Of a DNA stretch of 64,000 nt, positions 1-10,600 are shown piece after piece. Source of the DNA: Gonium pectorale (lineage: Eukaryota; Chlorophyta; Chlorophyceae; Chlamydomonadales; Volvocaceae); contig LSYV01000010.1 of NCBI GenBank assembly GCA_001584585.1, forward strand, positions 2,763,438-2,827,437, given 5' to 3'. The notes under the pieces were generated by a model. The model did not search any database. It worked only from the letters and a program-made list of their open reading frames with translations, and was not told the DNA's origin. Each line of letters starts with the position of its first letter. Position 1 is the first letter of the stretch. Made by a program: the position numbers and the translations under genes.

Positions 1-620
1 AGGTGCGTGCAGCTCGCAGCCGGCCAGTACCAAGAGCGCGTTGCATTATGCACCAATTTGTGGACCGCAGGGCTCCACCGGGTCAGCGGCGACTTTCCAG
101 CGGTTGCAGAGCGAGACCAACCTGGCGATTCAGACCATTCAGTCGGATGTAAAGGCGAAGAAGGGCGAGGTGGGTCCTGGTGTACACGGGTCAGGGGATT
201 GGGCGTCACAGCGTCAGAAGGGGGGTTGGGTAACTGCAACGGGGCCTCGGGGATGGTGTGCGTTGGCCAACCAGGTGCACCTGGCGACCTTGTGAGAAGG
301 CAATGGGGCATCTGTTCGGGCTCTGATGCTGCCAGCCTGGGGACAGGTGGCCGGGGTTGGTCATGTATGCGCTCTACGAGTGGACCGCTGCGTCTTGACA
401 GCGCAGTGACCGAGTTCCATGCGCGTAGGCTTCCGGGGCCAGGGGTGAACAAGAGGGCGGTCGTACTTCAAAGTGTGCTGAGACTTGATAAAAGTGTGAG
501 GGTACAATCCAGACACCGTTGCAAAATATGGCATCATGGTGCGATTGACGCCCGGCACGTTCCATTGCGCCGCAGGTCATGGACATGCTCATGAAGTATG
601 TGACTGTTGTGCGCTTCTAA
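1..620 (+). CDS. VHA-G: V-type H+-ATPase subunit G, 3' part (5' end outside window)
   Basis: C-terminal part of the small peripheral-stalk subunit G of the vacuolar proton pump, a cytosolic subunit that pairs with subunit E to link V1 to Vo. Visible coding exons are 71-169 (33 codons, phase 0) and 576-620, ending in TAA. An exon probably ends at base 2 (AG, then GTGCGT), giving a 68-nt intron 3-70. The product reads GSTGSAATFQRLQSETNLAI and continues to a terminal MDMLMKYVTVVRF. From family knowledge this matches the plant subunit G ending (NVKRLEQET, then VVEMLLKHVTTVKN). The exon 169/576 join keeps phase and puts a GTG donor and a CAG acceptor at the edges. The N-terminal exons lie to the left of the window. 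Identification is firm for the tail; exon 1 is inferred. Confidence 0.8.
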
Positions 621-1723
621 ATGGACCGCGGTGGGGGCTGCGCTGGGAGAAGCTTCCCAGCTGCCGTGGCACTGGAGCTTGGAATGAAGCGTGCGTACAG
701 CCCAGCAAGTGGATGGCCTTGTTGCTCCGAGGGCTCGGGGACGAGCTATATGTAGACTGGGATATGCAACCTTTCGGCAGCCTCCAGTGCGTGCCGGAGG
801 CCCTGTCTTGCTGTGTGCGTGGCAATGGATGCATAGGTTCCTGTTGGCTTCTTAGCGGGGCAGGGCGGGGCAAGGTATCACACCTGTGGACAACTGCTGA
901 CTTTCACCCTCCGGAACAACCTTGCTACGCCCCATCCTCGCCTCGTTCTATTCCGTGAGATGCCATGTGTCTGCGACTGCGCCTGGTCCTGTGCTGCACG
1001 TGCGCTGCTGTGTATCGCAAAGAGGGCTCTGATTTGAGCCCCGAAAGGGTGCCTCTCATCGTAGACGTGTCTGTTCGGTAGTGCCGTTTTGGTGGCCGGC
1101 CTTTGGACGTGGTCAGTTCTTACTTGTCGCCTGTACTCTCTGCCTCCTTAGCCGGCAGGACCGGGTAAGCGGAGTGGTGTAAGGGGCGAACGCTAAAGAG
1201 AGGCTGCAAAGGCGGGTGTATGAGAATCGCTCGATGGGCTCTCTGTTGTGCCTGTGTTTTTGTGCAAGCATGGGTCGTGCGTTCATACACCAGCTCTGTA
1301 AAGCCGGTGTGACTAGTCTGCAATCCCAGCGTGTTGTCGATGAGCATGGTGCGGCATGCATCCCTTGATCATCCAATTGCGCAATTGGAACGCCACGGAG
1401 TATTGTGCGGAGTTATGAGCATTGTGGGTTCATGAGGAGGCATGGCCTTCACTTCATGGGCTATGAGCCATGGCATGCAGCAGTTGGGGCGGGCACACCA
1501 CTATCTAGCTATCAAATCAAATTAAGAACATTTGGAGTAGCCCACAATCTCGCATTATAATAGGAGCGTTTCCACAACGACCACAAATACGGCGCGAATG
1601 CGCTATAGACTCCTAAAGTTGCATCATTCAGCATAAACTCTGCTATAAGTGAGCCACGGAAATACATCGTGCCGTCGGTCCTGGGCTTTGGGGCAGCCAC
1701 CCACATTACGTTCACCGGGCCCC
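621..1723 (+). other. 3' UTR of subunit G gene and intergenic/5' UTR region
   Basis: No ORF here has family-like sequence. Two TGTAA pentamers, the usual green-algal polyadenylation signal, occur at 1178-1182 and 1297-1301; the second is the likelier end of the upstream transcript. The last 300 bases are somewhat AT-richer and would hold the promoter and leader of the next gene. Confidence 0.5.
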
Positions 1724-4700
1724 ATGCAAGCTCTTACGCTATGCACTGGAGACGTGCAATTAAGACCTGCCGGCTCGACCATGCGGTCGGCGGCCTCCAC
1801 CTCTCCACGCTGCGCAGCCCATGCAACCTGCGTGTACCGCCGCCCTGGCCACATAGCCTTATCGCCGCGGCACCAGTGCGTCGGCGCCCCCCGTGTGCGA
1901 CGGGACGTGCGTCGCGGCGGTGTCGCGGCTTGCTCCCTGGCTGGGGCAGAAGCGCCATTGACGACCCCAACGGCTCCTCTCGGCCCTGAGTTCGACGACC
2001 CCGACGCTCTGGCCGCTGCCTCGGAGCCGGGCGCCCGGAGCTACCTCCAGCTTTCAGACATGACAGATGACTCGGTGCAGGTACGGCAGCGCACATTGCG
2101 AAGGGGCGGCCACGGCGGCCGACTCCTGAGCACTCCCTGGTCCACGCAGGCAACTGCACTCACAACCGGGAGGCGAAGCCGCCCAGGGTCCCGCCGCCGC
2201 CCATCAACTTAGGCAGCGTAACCACCCCCGCGGGCCGTCCACCCTTTCACCCAGTCCCTGGTTCCATGGTCGTGTCCTGCCTGCCGCGCTCAGTGCAGCT
2301 TGGCCCGCTGCGGGCGCGCACCCCGCGCGCACGCTCCTGCCCTCCCTCCATCCCCGCGCCTCCCTCCCCTGCCCACCGTGCCGCTGGGTGCCACTGCGTT
2401 CTCAAAAGCAGTGCTCTCCCCCCGCCTGGCTGTCTGTACGTCCACCCGTGGCAATGCCCTCGCCTCCCCCCTTCGACGGGACATGCGCTGCTGGCGCCCA
2501 GCTCATCGGTGTGCATTCCTTTTCCCCTTCACCCCCCCTTCCTGTCCGCCAGGTCCGCATGGTGCAGTGGTACCCGGGCCACATCGCCCGCGCGGAGCGG
2601 CAGCTCAAGGTGCGCCCTCCAGGGCGTGCGGGGAGGGGGTGAGGTGGACGTAGGCGGAAACGGAGACGGAGGCGGAGAGGGGTGCGCCCTCCAGGGGTGA
2701 TGGGTTGGGGCGGGCGGAGATGGCGGCGGGCAGGCGATGGGCCGGGGCGGGCAGAGGCCGGGGGCCCCCTCGGTTCAGCGACAGCTCAACCCGTGGACCT
2801 TGCAACCTCCTTGCCGGCGTCCGCCTGCCGACCCGACGTGTCGCCCCCACCCCCACCCCCACAGTCGCAGCTCAGCATGGTGGATGTGGTGCTGGAGGTC
2901 CGGGACGCCCGCATACCCGTATCCACGCACCACCCGCAGGTGGGGTGGGGTCCGCGCGCGAGATGCGCGTCGCGGCCGCTGACGGGGGTGGAGGCGTGGC
3001 GTGGACGTTGGCGAGGTGCGGTGCGACGGCGATGCGCGCTTTACCAACAGCTGCCTGGCCCCCTCCCCGCCAGCCCCCCGGGACCATGCCCCGCCGCTCC
3101 ACAGTGCATGGCGCGCCGTGGCGTGCGTACAATTCCCCTCCCGCCCCCACGCGCCACCAGCCGTTGGCCTCTGGTGCCTCGTGTGTGCCCCGGCCTCAAT
3201 CAATCTGCCCCATCTACCTGCCCCCCCCCCATCTCGCCATGAAGGCCAGTGCGCTCTCGTTAAGCATTGTGCCCTTGAACCACCCCCCTACTACGGTACC
3301 CCTCCACCCCCTGGCGCCCAGGTGGCCTCGTGGGTGGGCTCCAAGCCGGTGCTGCTCATCGTGAACCGCGCCGACGAGGTGTCCGCCGCCGACCGCGAGG
3401 CGTGGCGGCGCCACTACGCCGCCGCCGGCCAGACCGTGTTCTGGACGGACGGCCGAAGCGGCGACGGAGTCAAGCCCGTGCGCAAGGAGCTGCTCAAGGT
3501 GCGTGCGCGTCCTGCCCATGCATGCCGTACGGCACACAGATGCCATACAGCCGCCGTACCGATGTGTGTGTTGGGCTGGGCGTGTGCTGCACTCGTACGG
3601 CGCACATGGCGGCTTCCGCACAACGCGCGTGACTCGCGACGGGTAGTGGCCTCTCCATTCTCGCCACCGGCGTCTAAATCCCCACTGCCGTACTGCCGTA
3701 CTGCCGTACCACCATTCTGCCTCAGGTGGCGGCGGCCCTGAACGCCAAGCGTGCCGGCCGCGGGCTGCAGCCCCGCCCCGTGCGCGCCTGCGTGATCGGC
3801 TTCCCCAACATCGGTAAGTCGGCCATCATCAACCGCCTCGTCAACCGCCGCGCCGTCGCGTCCGCGCCCAAGCCCGGCGTCACGCGCGCGCTGCGCTGGG
3901 TGCGCGTTGACTCGGCGCTGGACCTGCTGGACGCGCCCGGCGTCATACCCGCGTCCTTCCGGGACCAGGTGTGCGGGTGTTGCGTGGTGTTGATGCGTGC
4001 CAGGGGTGTGTTGCGCTTGGGGGCGTTTGACGATGGGGAACTGTGCGAGGAGCAACCAATCTGGGGTTGGGCTTGGTGCCTTTAGTGGGTCGGCTCGGGT
4101 TGGGGTGGGGTGGGTTGATGCTTGCAATGGTGCGCGGCGGGGTACTCACAGAGGCGACGTGCAATGATGCGGCGGAGCTGGGCTGAGGTGGTGGGGGTGG
4201 GGGTGGGGCTGCTGGGAGGACTGGATCCGACGTCGACGTGTGGAAAGTCACCCACGGGGCGATGTCGGTGGCGTTACGAGCCCAGTTGCAGCCGTGCGCA
4301 CTTTCGGGGCCCTCTGTATGGGCTTCAATGCGCCGAACCGGGGGGACGGCCCTGCGCCCCCAACGGATAGCCGCACAAACATCGAAGCGGGCCCCTCGAA
4401 TCCGGTGAAGGGGCCCCTTCAGGTCGACCGCGTCCCCTGCCTGTTTGCGTTCCTATTGTTCAGTGCGTATGCCAACCTCACGCACCCGCAACCCCAGTTC
4501 GCCGTCCTGCGCCTTGTGGCCGGCAAGCCAGCTCACCGGTACTTGAGATTGCGGGTATCCCGAGACCATGTCTTTCCCTAACCGTCCACCCACCCACCCA
4601 ACCCCCTCTGCAGCCGCCATTCAACCTCCACACCCGGCATGCCCCCCTTCGCAGTCACCCGGTCCCCTCCTTCGTGTACGCTGCAGCTGCCCTTCGCAGC

Positions 4701-6977
4701 TCGTCGACACATCCCCTTTCCCAACCAACCATTCAGCTGCGTCACCCTCCAATCACCCTCCATCAAATTTGTGTCCTCAACCTTGCCCCCGTGCGCAGCT
4801 CGCCGCCCAGCGCCTGGCCATTTGCAATGACATCGGCGAGGCGGCGTACCTGGCGTCGGCGGTGGGGACGGCGCTGGTGGCCCGCGTCAAGCAGCTGGCG
4901 GCGGCGGAGGAGGCGGAGGCCGAGGCGGCAGCGGCGGCAAAGGCCGAAGCGAAAGAGGCGGAGGCGATGAAGGCGGTGGAGGGGACAGCCGGGGTGGCGG
5001 AGGCGGCGGACGCAGAGGCGGAGCCGGCCGAGGAGGACGCGTTGGACGAGGAGACAAACACAGTGGCGGCGGAAGAGGAGGAGGAGCAGGCAGCAGCGAC
5101 GACTGCAGCGGCTGGCGGCGCTCACGAGGGGGCTCGGGGGAGGAGCGACTCGGCGGGGAGGGCAGTACCCGCGGGCGCGAAGCAGCGGCAGCGGCGGTCA
5201 GGCGGTGGCCGCGCAGGCGCGGCGGCGGGCAGCGGCGACGCCCGTGGCGGCCGTGGCGGCGGTGGCCGGGTCATGCTGGGTGTGCTGGAGGTGATGCGGA
5301 AGCGGTACGGCATCGATCCCCTGGTGCGTGCGTGGGGGGCGGTCAACTGGGGCCAGTCAACCGGGGGCAGCCTGCGCCTGAAGGGTGGTTTGTTGGGCGT
5401 CCGTTGGTGGGTCTCACCCCCACACTTGTCCCGTTCCCTGTGTCGCGGGTCGCCCGTAGCTCGGGCGTGCACCTGATAGCCCCCCCCCCCGCCTTCCTGC
5501 CCGACCCCCACTTCGGACTTCCCAGCGACCGGATGCCCCGCGCCTTTGTCTCCCATACGCCCTGCGTGGCGCCCTGCGTGGGCCCTCTGTTCCTCCGTTT
5601 CCTCCCTTCCTCCCTCCCTGATTCTCCTTCCTCCCTCCTTCTCGTCCCTCCCGCCTTCCCTCCCTCCCTGCGCCCCCCTCCGCACGCCCCCCTCCGCCCC
5701 ACTGCTTCCCGCACGCGCGAACCTCCCTCCCTCCCTCCGTCCTCCTCCATCCCTCCACCCCCCGCCGCCCTCTGCGTGTGGTGCCAACCGCAGACCGCCG
5801 GCAGCTCGGAGGACTACGTGGTGGCGCTAGCGGACCGCTCATTCGGCGGCGACGTGGAGCGCGCGGGGCTCAAGCTGCTGGTGGACTACCGGTGCGGCAC
5901 GCTGGGGCGGTTCGCGCTGGAGCGGCCCGCGGACGCGGAGCGGAGGCGGCAGCGGGAGGCGGGGCTGCAGGTGGGGACGATGGGGGCGTGGGGCGGGATG
6001 GTGGTATACCCAGTCCGTGGAGATCGGGGTAGGGGGTTTTGCCCCTACCACGGAGGAGGGCAGCAACCTCGTCCGGGGAAGGTGGGGGGCCAGGCGGCGG
6101 ACCAGGCGCCGCCAGGCGCTCAACGGTGAGGCGGGCGGCAGTGAGCCAGTCCGTGGAGATCGGGGAAGGGGGCTTGCAGGGCGCGGGGCACGGGGGCCCG
6201 GGCCTCGGGATCCGCGTGTTAATGACTGAAGGCTTTCCTTGTTAGTTACTGAAGGCTTTGGGAGCACCAGTAAATGGCTGCACCGTCGTATGCGGTGCGA
6301 CCTCGGCGCGAGAGCCTTTTCGCGTTACGAGGGTGCCCAGGGTGGGATGCGGGCGCGGTTGCGCTCTCCAATCGTACGGTAGGGTGCACTGCACCACCCT
6401 CGACGGGACCCCCTCGCTCCAGCAAGATGCTGCGGGCTGGCGCGCCCCGCTGTCGACCGATGCCGACCCCGACCCCGACCCCAGCAACCAGAGTCCCGTC
6501 GCATCGCGTCCCGCCGCGGCCCGGCCGTGTAGTACTACCACCCACCCGCCCGCCCGCCGAACCGACCATTCGAGAACGCTTTGCAGTGCCTCCACCCCCG
6601 CCCCCATCGGGGCAATGTGCAGCCCGGTCGCGTCAAGCCCGAGTAGCATGAGTAGTCCATCGTCCCGCCCACCTCCCCCGCCCACCCGCGTGCAGGCCGC
6701 TGCGGACCGACGCGCCCGGGAGCGGCTGCAGGCGGATACCCCCGACGGTTCGCAGCAGGCGGAGGCGCCGCCGCCCGCGCCGGGCTGGGAGGGCGCCGGG
6801 GCCTGGGGCCCCGGTGCTACGAGCGGCTGGGGGGATGGGGCAGAGGCGACCGCTGGTGGAGGCGGAGGCGGAGATGTCGGCGAGGTGAACAGCCGTTGGG
6901 TGGAGGAGGCGGAGGCGCTGGCGGCAGCACAGGCGGCGGCGCAGGCGGCTGCCGCGCGGGATGCGGGCAGCGCGTGA
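1724..6977 (+). CDS. Organellar YlqF/RbgA-type circularly permuted GTPase
   Basis: Large-ribosomal-subunit assembly GTPase of the YlqF/RbgA family (plant relatives: plastid DGP1, mitochondrial SIN2). Exons: 1724-2080, 2553-2609, 2865-2939, 3322-3498, 3726-3968, 4799-5323, 5794-5970 and 6696-6977. All junctions are phase 0, giving about 630 residues. Residues 1-119 look like an Arg/Ala/Ser-rich targeting leader. The core starts MVQWYPGHIARAERQLK. The motif order is permuted: G4 NRAD (about residue 178) precedes G1 GFPNIGKS (247-254) and G3 DAPG (about 294). The C-terminal domain has RYGIDPL, then FGGDVERAGLKLLVDYRCG. An Ala/Glu- then Arg/Gly-rich insert of roughly 120 residues sits in exon 6. 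Bacterial RbgA is about 280 residues, so the leader, the insert and a low-complexity tail explain the length. NRAD for NKxD is common in plant members. Plastid versus mitochondrial location is undecided. The start is the first in-frame ATG after a stop at 1646. Confidence 0.88.
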
Positions 6978-7245
6978 GAGGAGGGGCGAGGCACTGCTGG
7001 TCCCTGCCTGAGCGGCAAAGAGTGGGTGGCGCTGCAGTGATCGGTCCTACCCCAGTGGGGTGTTGGTGTTCCTCCGAATCCGGGGATAGCGGGAATGCTT
7101 TGTGCTCGTAGGGGCACCGGGTATGAGCTGACGCTGGCGCCGCCGCTTCGCGGCTCCGGTCGGTGCGGGTGCCGCTCTGGGCGAACCACGGACGCATGGG
7201 GCTGACCGCTGTGCCGTACAGTGCCCGTACATACAGCAAGGGAGC

Positions 7246-7250
7246 TGTAA
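7246..7250 (+). terminator. Candidate polyadenylation signal TGTAA of the GTPase gene
   Basis: TGTAA lies 269 bases after the GTPase stop codon and about 440 bases before the next start codon. This is the position and sequence expected of a chlorophyte poly(A) signal. Confidence 0.55.
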
Positions 7251-7692
7251 CCCAAAATCCAGATAACAGAGATTGTATGGTGCATAACGCATAGGCGTAT
7301 GCGGCATTGGCATCGCCGTCGGTCTGAGGAGGTTGAATTGTGGTCGCGGTGCGCGGCGGCGCGGGAAGTACGGTCTCTCAACGCGACTTGCGGCACTTCC
7401 ACGCTTTCCTGCAGTCGAGTTTTGCTGTCCACCACGCAAGCATCCGATCGAGGTGCTCTAACCCGGGCACCCTCGTCCCCAGCCGGGTTCGCAGCCTCAC
7501 ACGCAAACGCCGTGCCGAAACAACCGATTGTACGCAACACCCATGAGTCATCGCCGGGTCCACCGACTGACAGATTACAGAATTTTGCGGCGAGTACACA
7601 ACTGCTCTTGGAACTCCCACCCAATTTAACCGGGGGAAAGGGAACGCGCAGCAAGAGTCCTCCAACACACGAGCTTCCTGCAAGAGAAGGAA

Positions 7693-10600
7693 ATGCCTTC
7701 TTCCGGTAACATGCGTCGGGCCGGCTCCCTTCTGGCTCGTCTGGCACTTCGCCAGGCCGAGCCGGCCCTGGCCGTTGGCGCCCCGCGCGCGATGATGGCG
7801 ATCGGCTCGGAGGCCCTTCCTGCCAGCACCGTGACCCCTTCCGCGCTGTTCTCAAAGCTGGCGATCTCGCGTGGCTTTGCTAGCAGCAGCGACAGCGACA
7901 GCAGCAGCGACGTCGGGGACTGGGACTTCCAGGAGCGCATCGTGTACCCGATGCCGCAGGTATCGTGGCATTTCAGCAAGCGCTGATCCATGCAACTAAC
8001 CCCGGGCTTGTCGTTTCGTTGGGGGGGCGCGGGAGTATGGTCTGCAGCTCCATTTGGGTTGGCGGTCAGCGGCCCCTCCCTTGCGGCGCTTCCTTCGGGG
8101 AGCTCCGGATCAAAGGGTTCGACCCGCCAACCCCCAACCCCCGCCCCAGCATTTGCATGTCTACACCCTTCGGCCTTGAGGGACTGATTACCGGTAACCT
8201 GGCACGTCGCCGCCGTCCCCCCCCCCCCCCCCAGGTGCGCGTGGGCGCCCCCGCCCCGCAGTTCGCCGGACCCGGTACGTGGTCTCGGGTGATTCGTTGG
8301 CTGGTTGTGGACGTTGGGGAGTACCAAAAGGGGTTTTAGACTGTGGGGTTGGGTCCTGGTGGTCATGTTGGCAGTGCGATGTTGGCGCTGGCGATGGGGT
8401 GGGGGGCGCACGATGAGGGCGTGTGTGAGCCGTGCCATGCCGTCGTGTTTGGGAAGGCGGGGGCTGGGCGTGCGTGGCGGTGCGTCGGGTGTATCGGGTT
8501 GGGGCTTGCGCTGCCTGCGCGACAGCGCAGCGCTGTGCACGTGGCGCGGTGGGGGAGGGGAAGGGGAGCTGGGAGCGGAAGGGCGTATTGCTGTATCGCC
8601 CCCGCGTGGGGGGAGCTGCTGGGTCCATCCGTCGGGACATCGCCGGGGTTTGGCATCGGGGCTGATCAGCCCTCCCCTTCACGATGGAGGAGGTGGCATG
8701 GGGAGCTGACGGCAGAGGCTTCTTGCAGCGTCCGTCCCCTGCCCCCCGCCTCTCCATCTCACTTCCTCCGGGATTCTGGAGTGCTTGGGGCTGGCCGCCC
8801 CAGTTGCGGAATGCCGCAGGGTACCGTGAGCTGTCTACCGAAGCTGCAACCCGTTCCTGGTGCCGCCTGACACGGACTGCGTCTCGCGGCCCATGCCCGT
8901 GGCGTGGCACCCCACTCGCCCGGCATCCAGCGGCGCCCCGCCCCGGACTGCACACTCCCCTGCCTGACTCTAACCGTGCTCCCCTCCATCCGCCCCGTAC
9001 TGTACGGCTTTGTACGTACGACAGCGGTGGTCGACGGCGAGATCACCAAGATCTCCCTGTCCGACTACAAGGGCAAGTACGTGTGCCTCTTCTTCTACCC
9101 CAAGGTGCGTGCCGTACGGAGCCTTGTGCAGGAAGGGTGTTGTACACCTTGTACGGCGAGCAGCTGGACGCCAGACGGGCTTCATGGCTTGGGAGGTATT
9201 GCCTTCTGCGGTGTGTGGTCACTGGTTGGCCGCGAGTTCGTTTAGGCATCGGTCGGCTGTTGCGGCTCCTAGCGCCCTTTTATTCCCTGCTAACAGCCCT
9301 CCCCCCTCTCACCTGCCGTCTCTGCCTGACGCCTCAGGATTTCACGTTTGTGTGCCCCACCGAGATCATCGCCTTCTCCGATCGCGCCAAGGTGCGGGGG
9401 GGGGGCAGGCCACGGAAGCGCATGCCCTTGTGGAGGGCCTGGGCATTGGGCAAGGGCAGCCAGCCACGTCAGCGACACCGGGAGCCAGTGCAGTCAGTGA
9501 CGGGAAACGGGGTCAGTGACGGGAATGGGGGGCAGCGGATTGGGTCATCGGGTCAGGCCCATCCTGCGGTGCGCAGGCGGCGGTGGCGTGTGGGCGTGTG
9601 GGCGTGTGGGCGTGTGGGCGTGGGGAAGGGCAACCCGTGGCGGGCATGGTGCGGGCAGCTACAGTACTCCGCCCGGGGGCTTGGGTTCGGGGAGCGGGGC
9701 GGGCGACATGCGACTGAGAGGACGACATCGTATGACACGGGGACAAGCGCTGAGAAAGCGAGGGAGACTGTACACGGCCCCAAGCCAATAGTGTTGGTGG
9801 GTTGGCCGTCTGTGGCAGCTGTCGTTCATGAGCGGTCGCAGCTCTTTCAGCGCTGCGTCGTTACGGTGGCCTGGGCTGTCATGTCCCGGCAACACCGAGT
9901 TGGGAGGTGGGGACAACGGCGGGTGGGACGGAAGATCCGGTTAACCACCGGCACCCCGCGCACACTACCAATACAACCGACCAACCAACCAAATATCCGC
10001 AGGAGTTCGAGGCGCTCAACTGCCAGCTGATTGCGGCCTCAACCGACACCGAGGAGTGCCACCTGGCCTGGATCAGGCAAGCACCCCCGTGGCGTGTAGC
10101 TCTGATATCTCCAGTGTTTCGGGGCTGATGCCTCCCCTGGGCGGCAAGGTGTCTCTGACCTGGCGCTTCTCGTGCTCGAGCAACACCCCTCCCCACGTAC
10201 GACAGAACCACACTCGCCCCCCGGCCTCCCACAAGCGCCCCAGGCCTCTCTAGTGATGAACGCCTTCCAGTCTTCCGACCCTCCGGCCTCCCGGGTTCCG
10301 TTCGGAGATGGTGCTCTTCATGTGTGCCTGCTTTGCCATACCCCGTGCTGCCCCGCCAGCCCCTCAATCCCCATCCCTTCCCGACAACACCCCTGCCCCC
10401 CGCACCGCACCCGCCCCCCGCGCCTCCGCCATGCGCTCCAGGCCTCTCTAGTGGGAACGCCTTCCAGTCGTCTGACCCCCCCCCCCGCGCCTCCCACGCT
10501 GCAGGACCCCGCGCAACCGCGGCGGCCTGGGCTACATGCAGATCCCGATCCTGGCCGATACGACAAAGGCCATCTCGTCCAAGTACGGCGTGCTGATCGA

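Noticed and set aside
6242..7855. A 537-codon minus-strand open frame
   Set aside because: It runs antisense through the last exon of the GTPase gene and the first exon of the peroxiredoxin fusion. It has no family motif; long antisense frames are expected at this GC content.
8090..8140. tRNA T-loop-like string (GGTTCGACCC)
   Set aside because: No acceptor, D or anticodon stem could be built around it, and it lies inside a peroxiredoxin-fusion intron.
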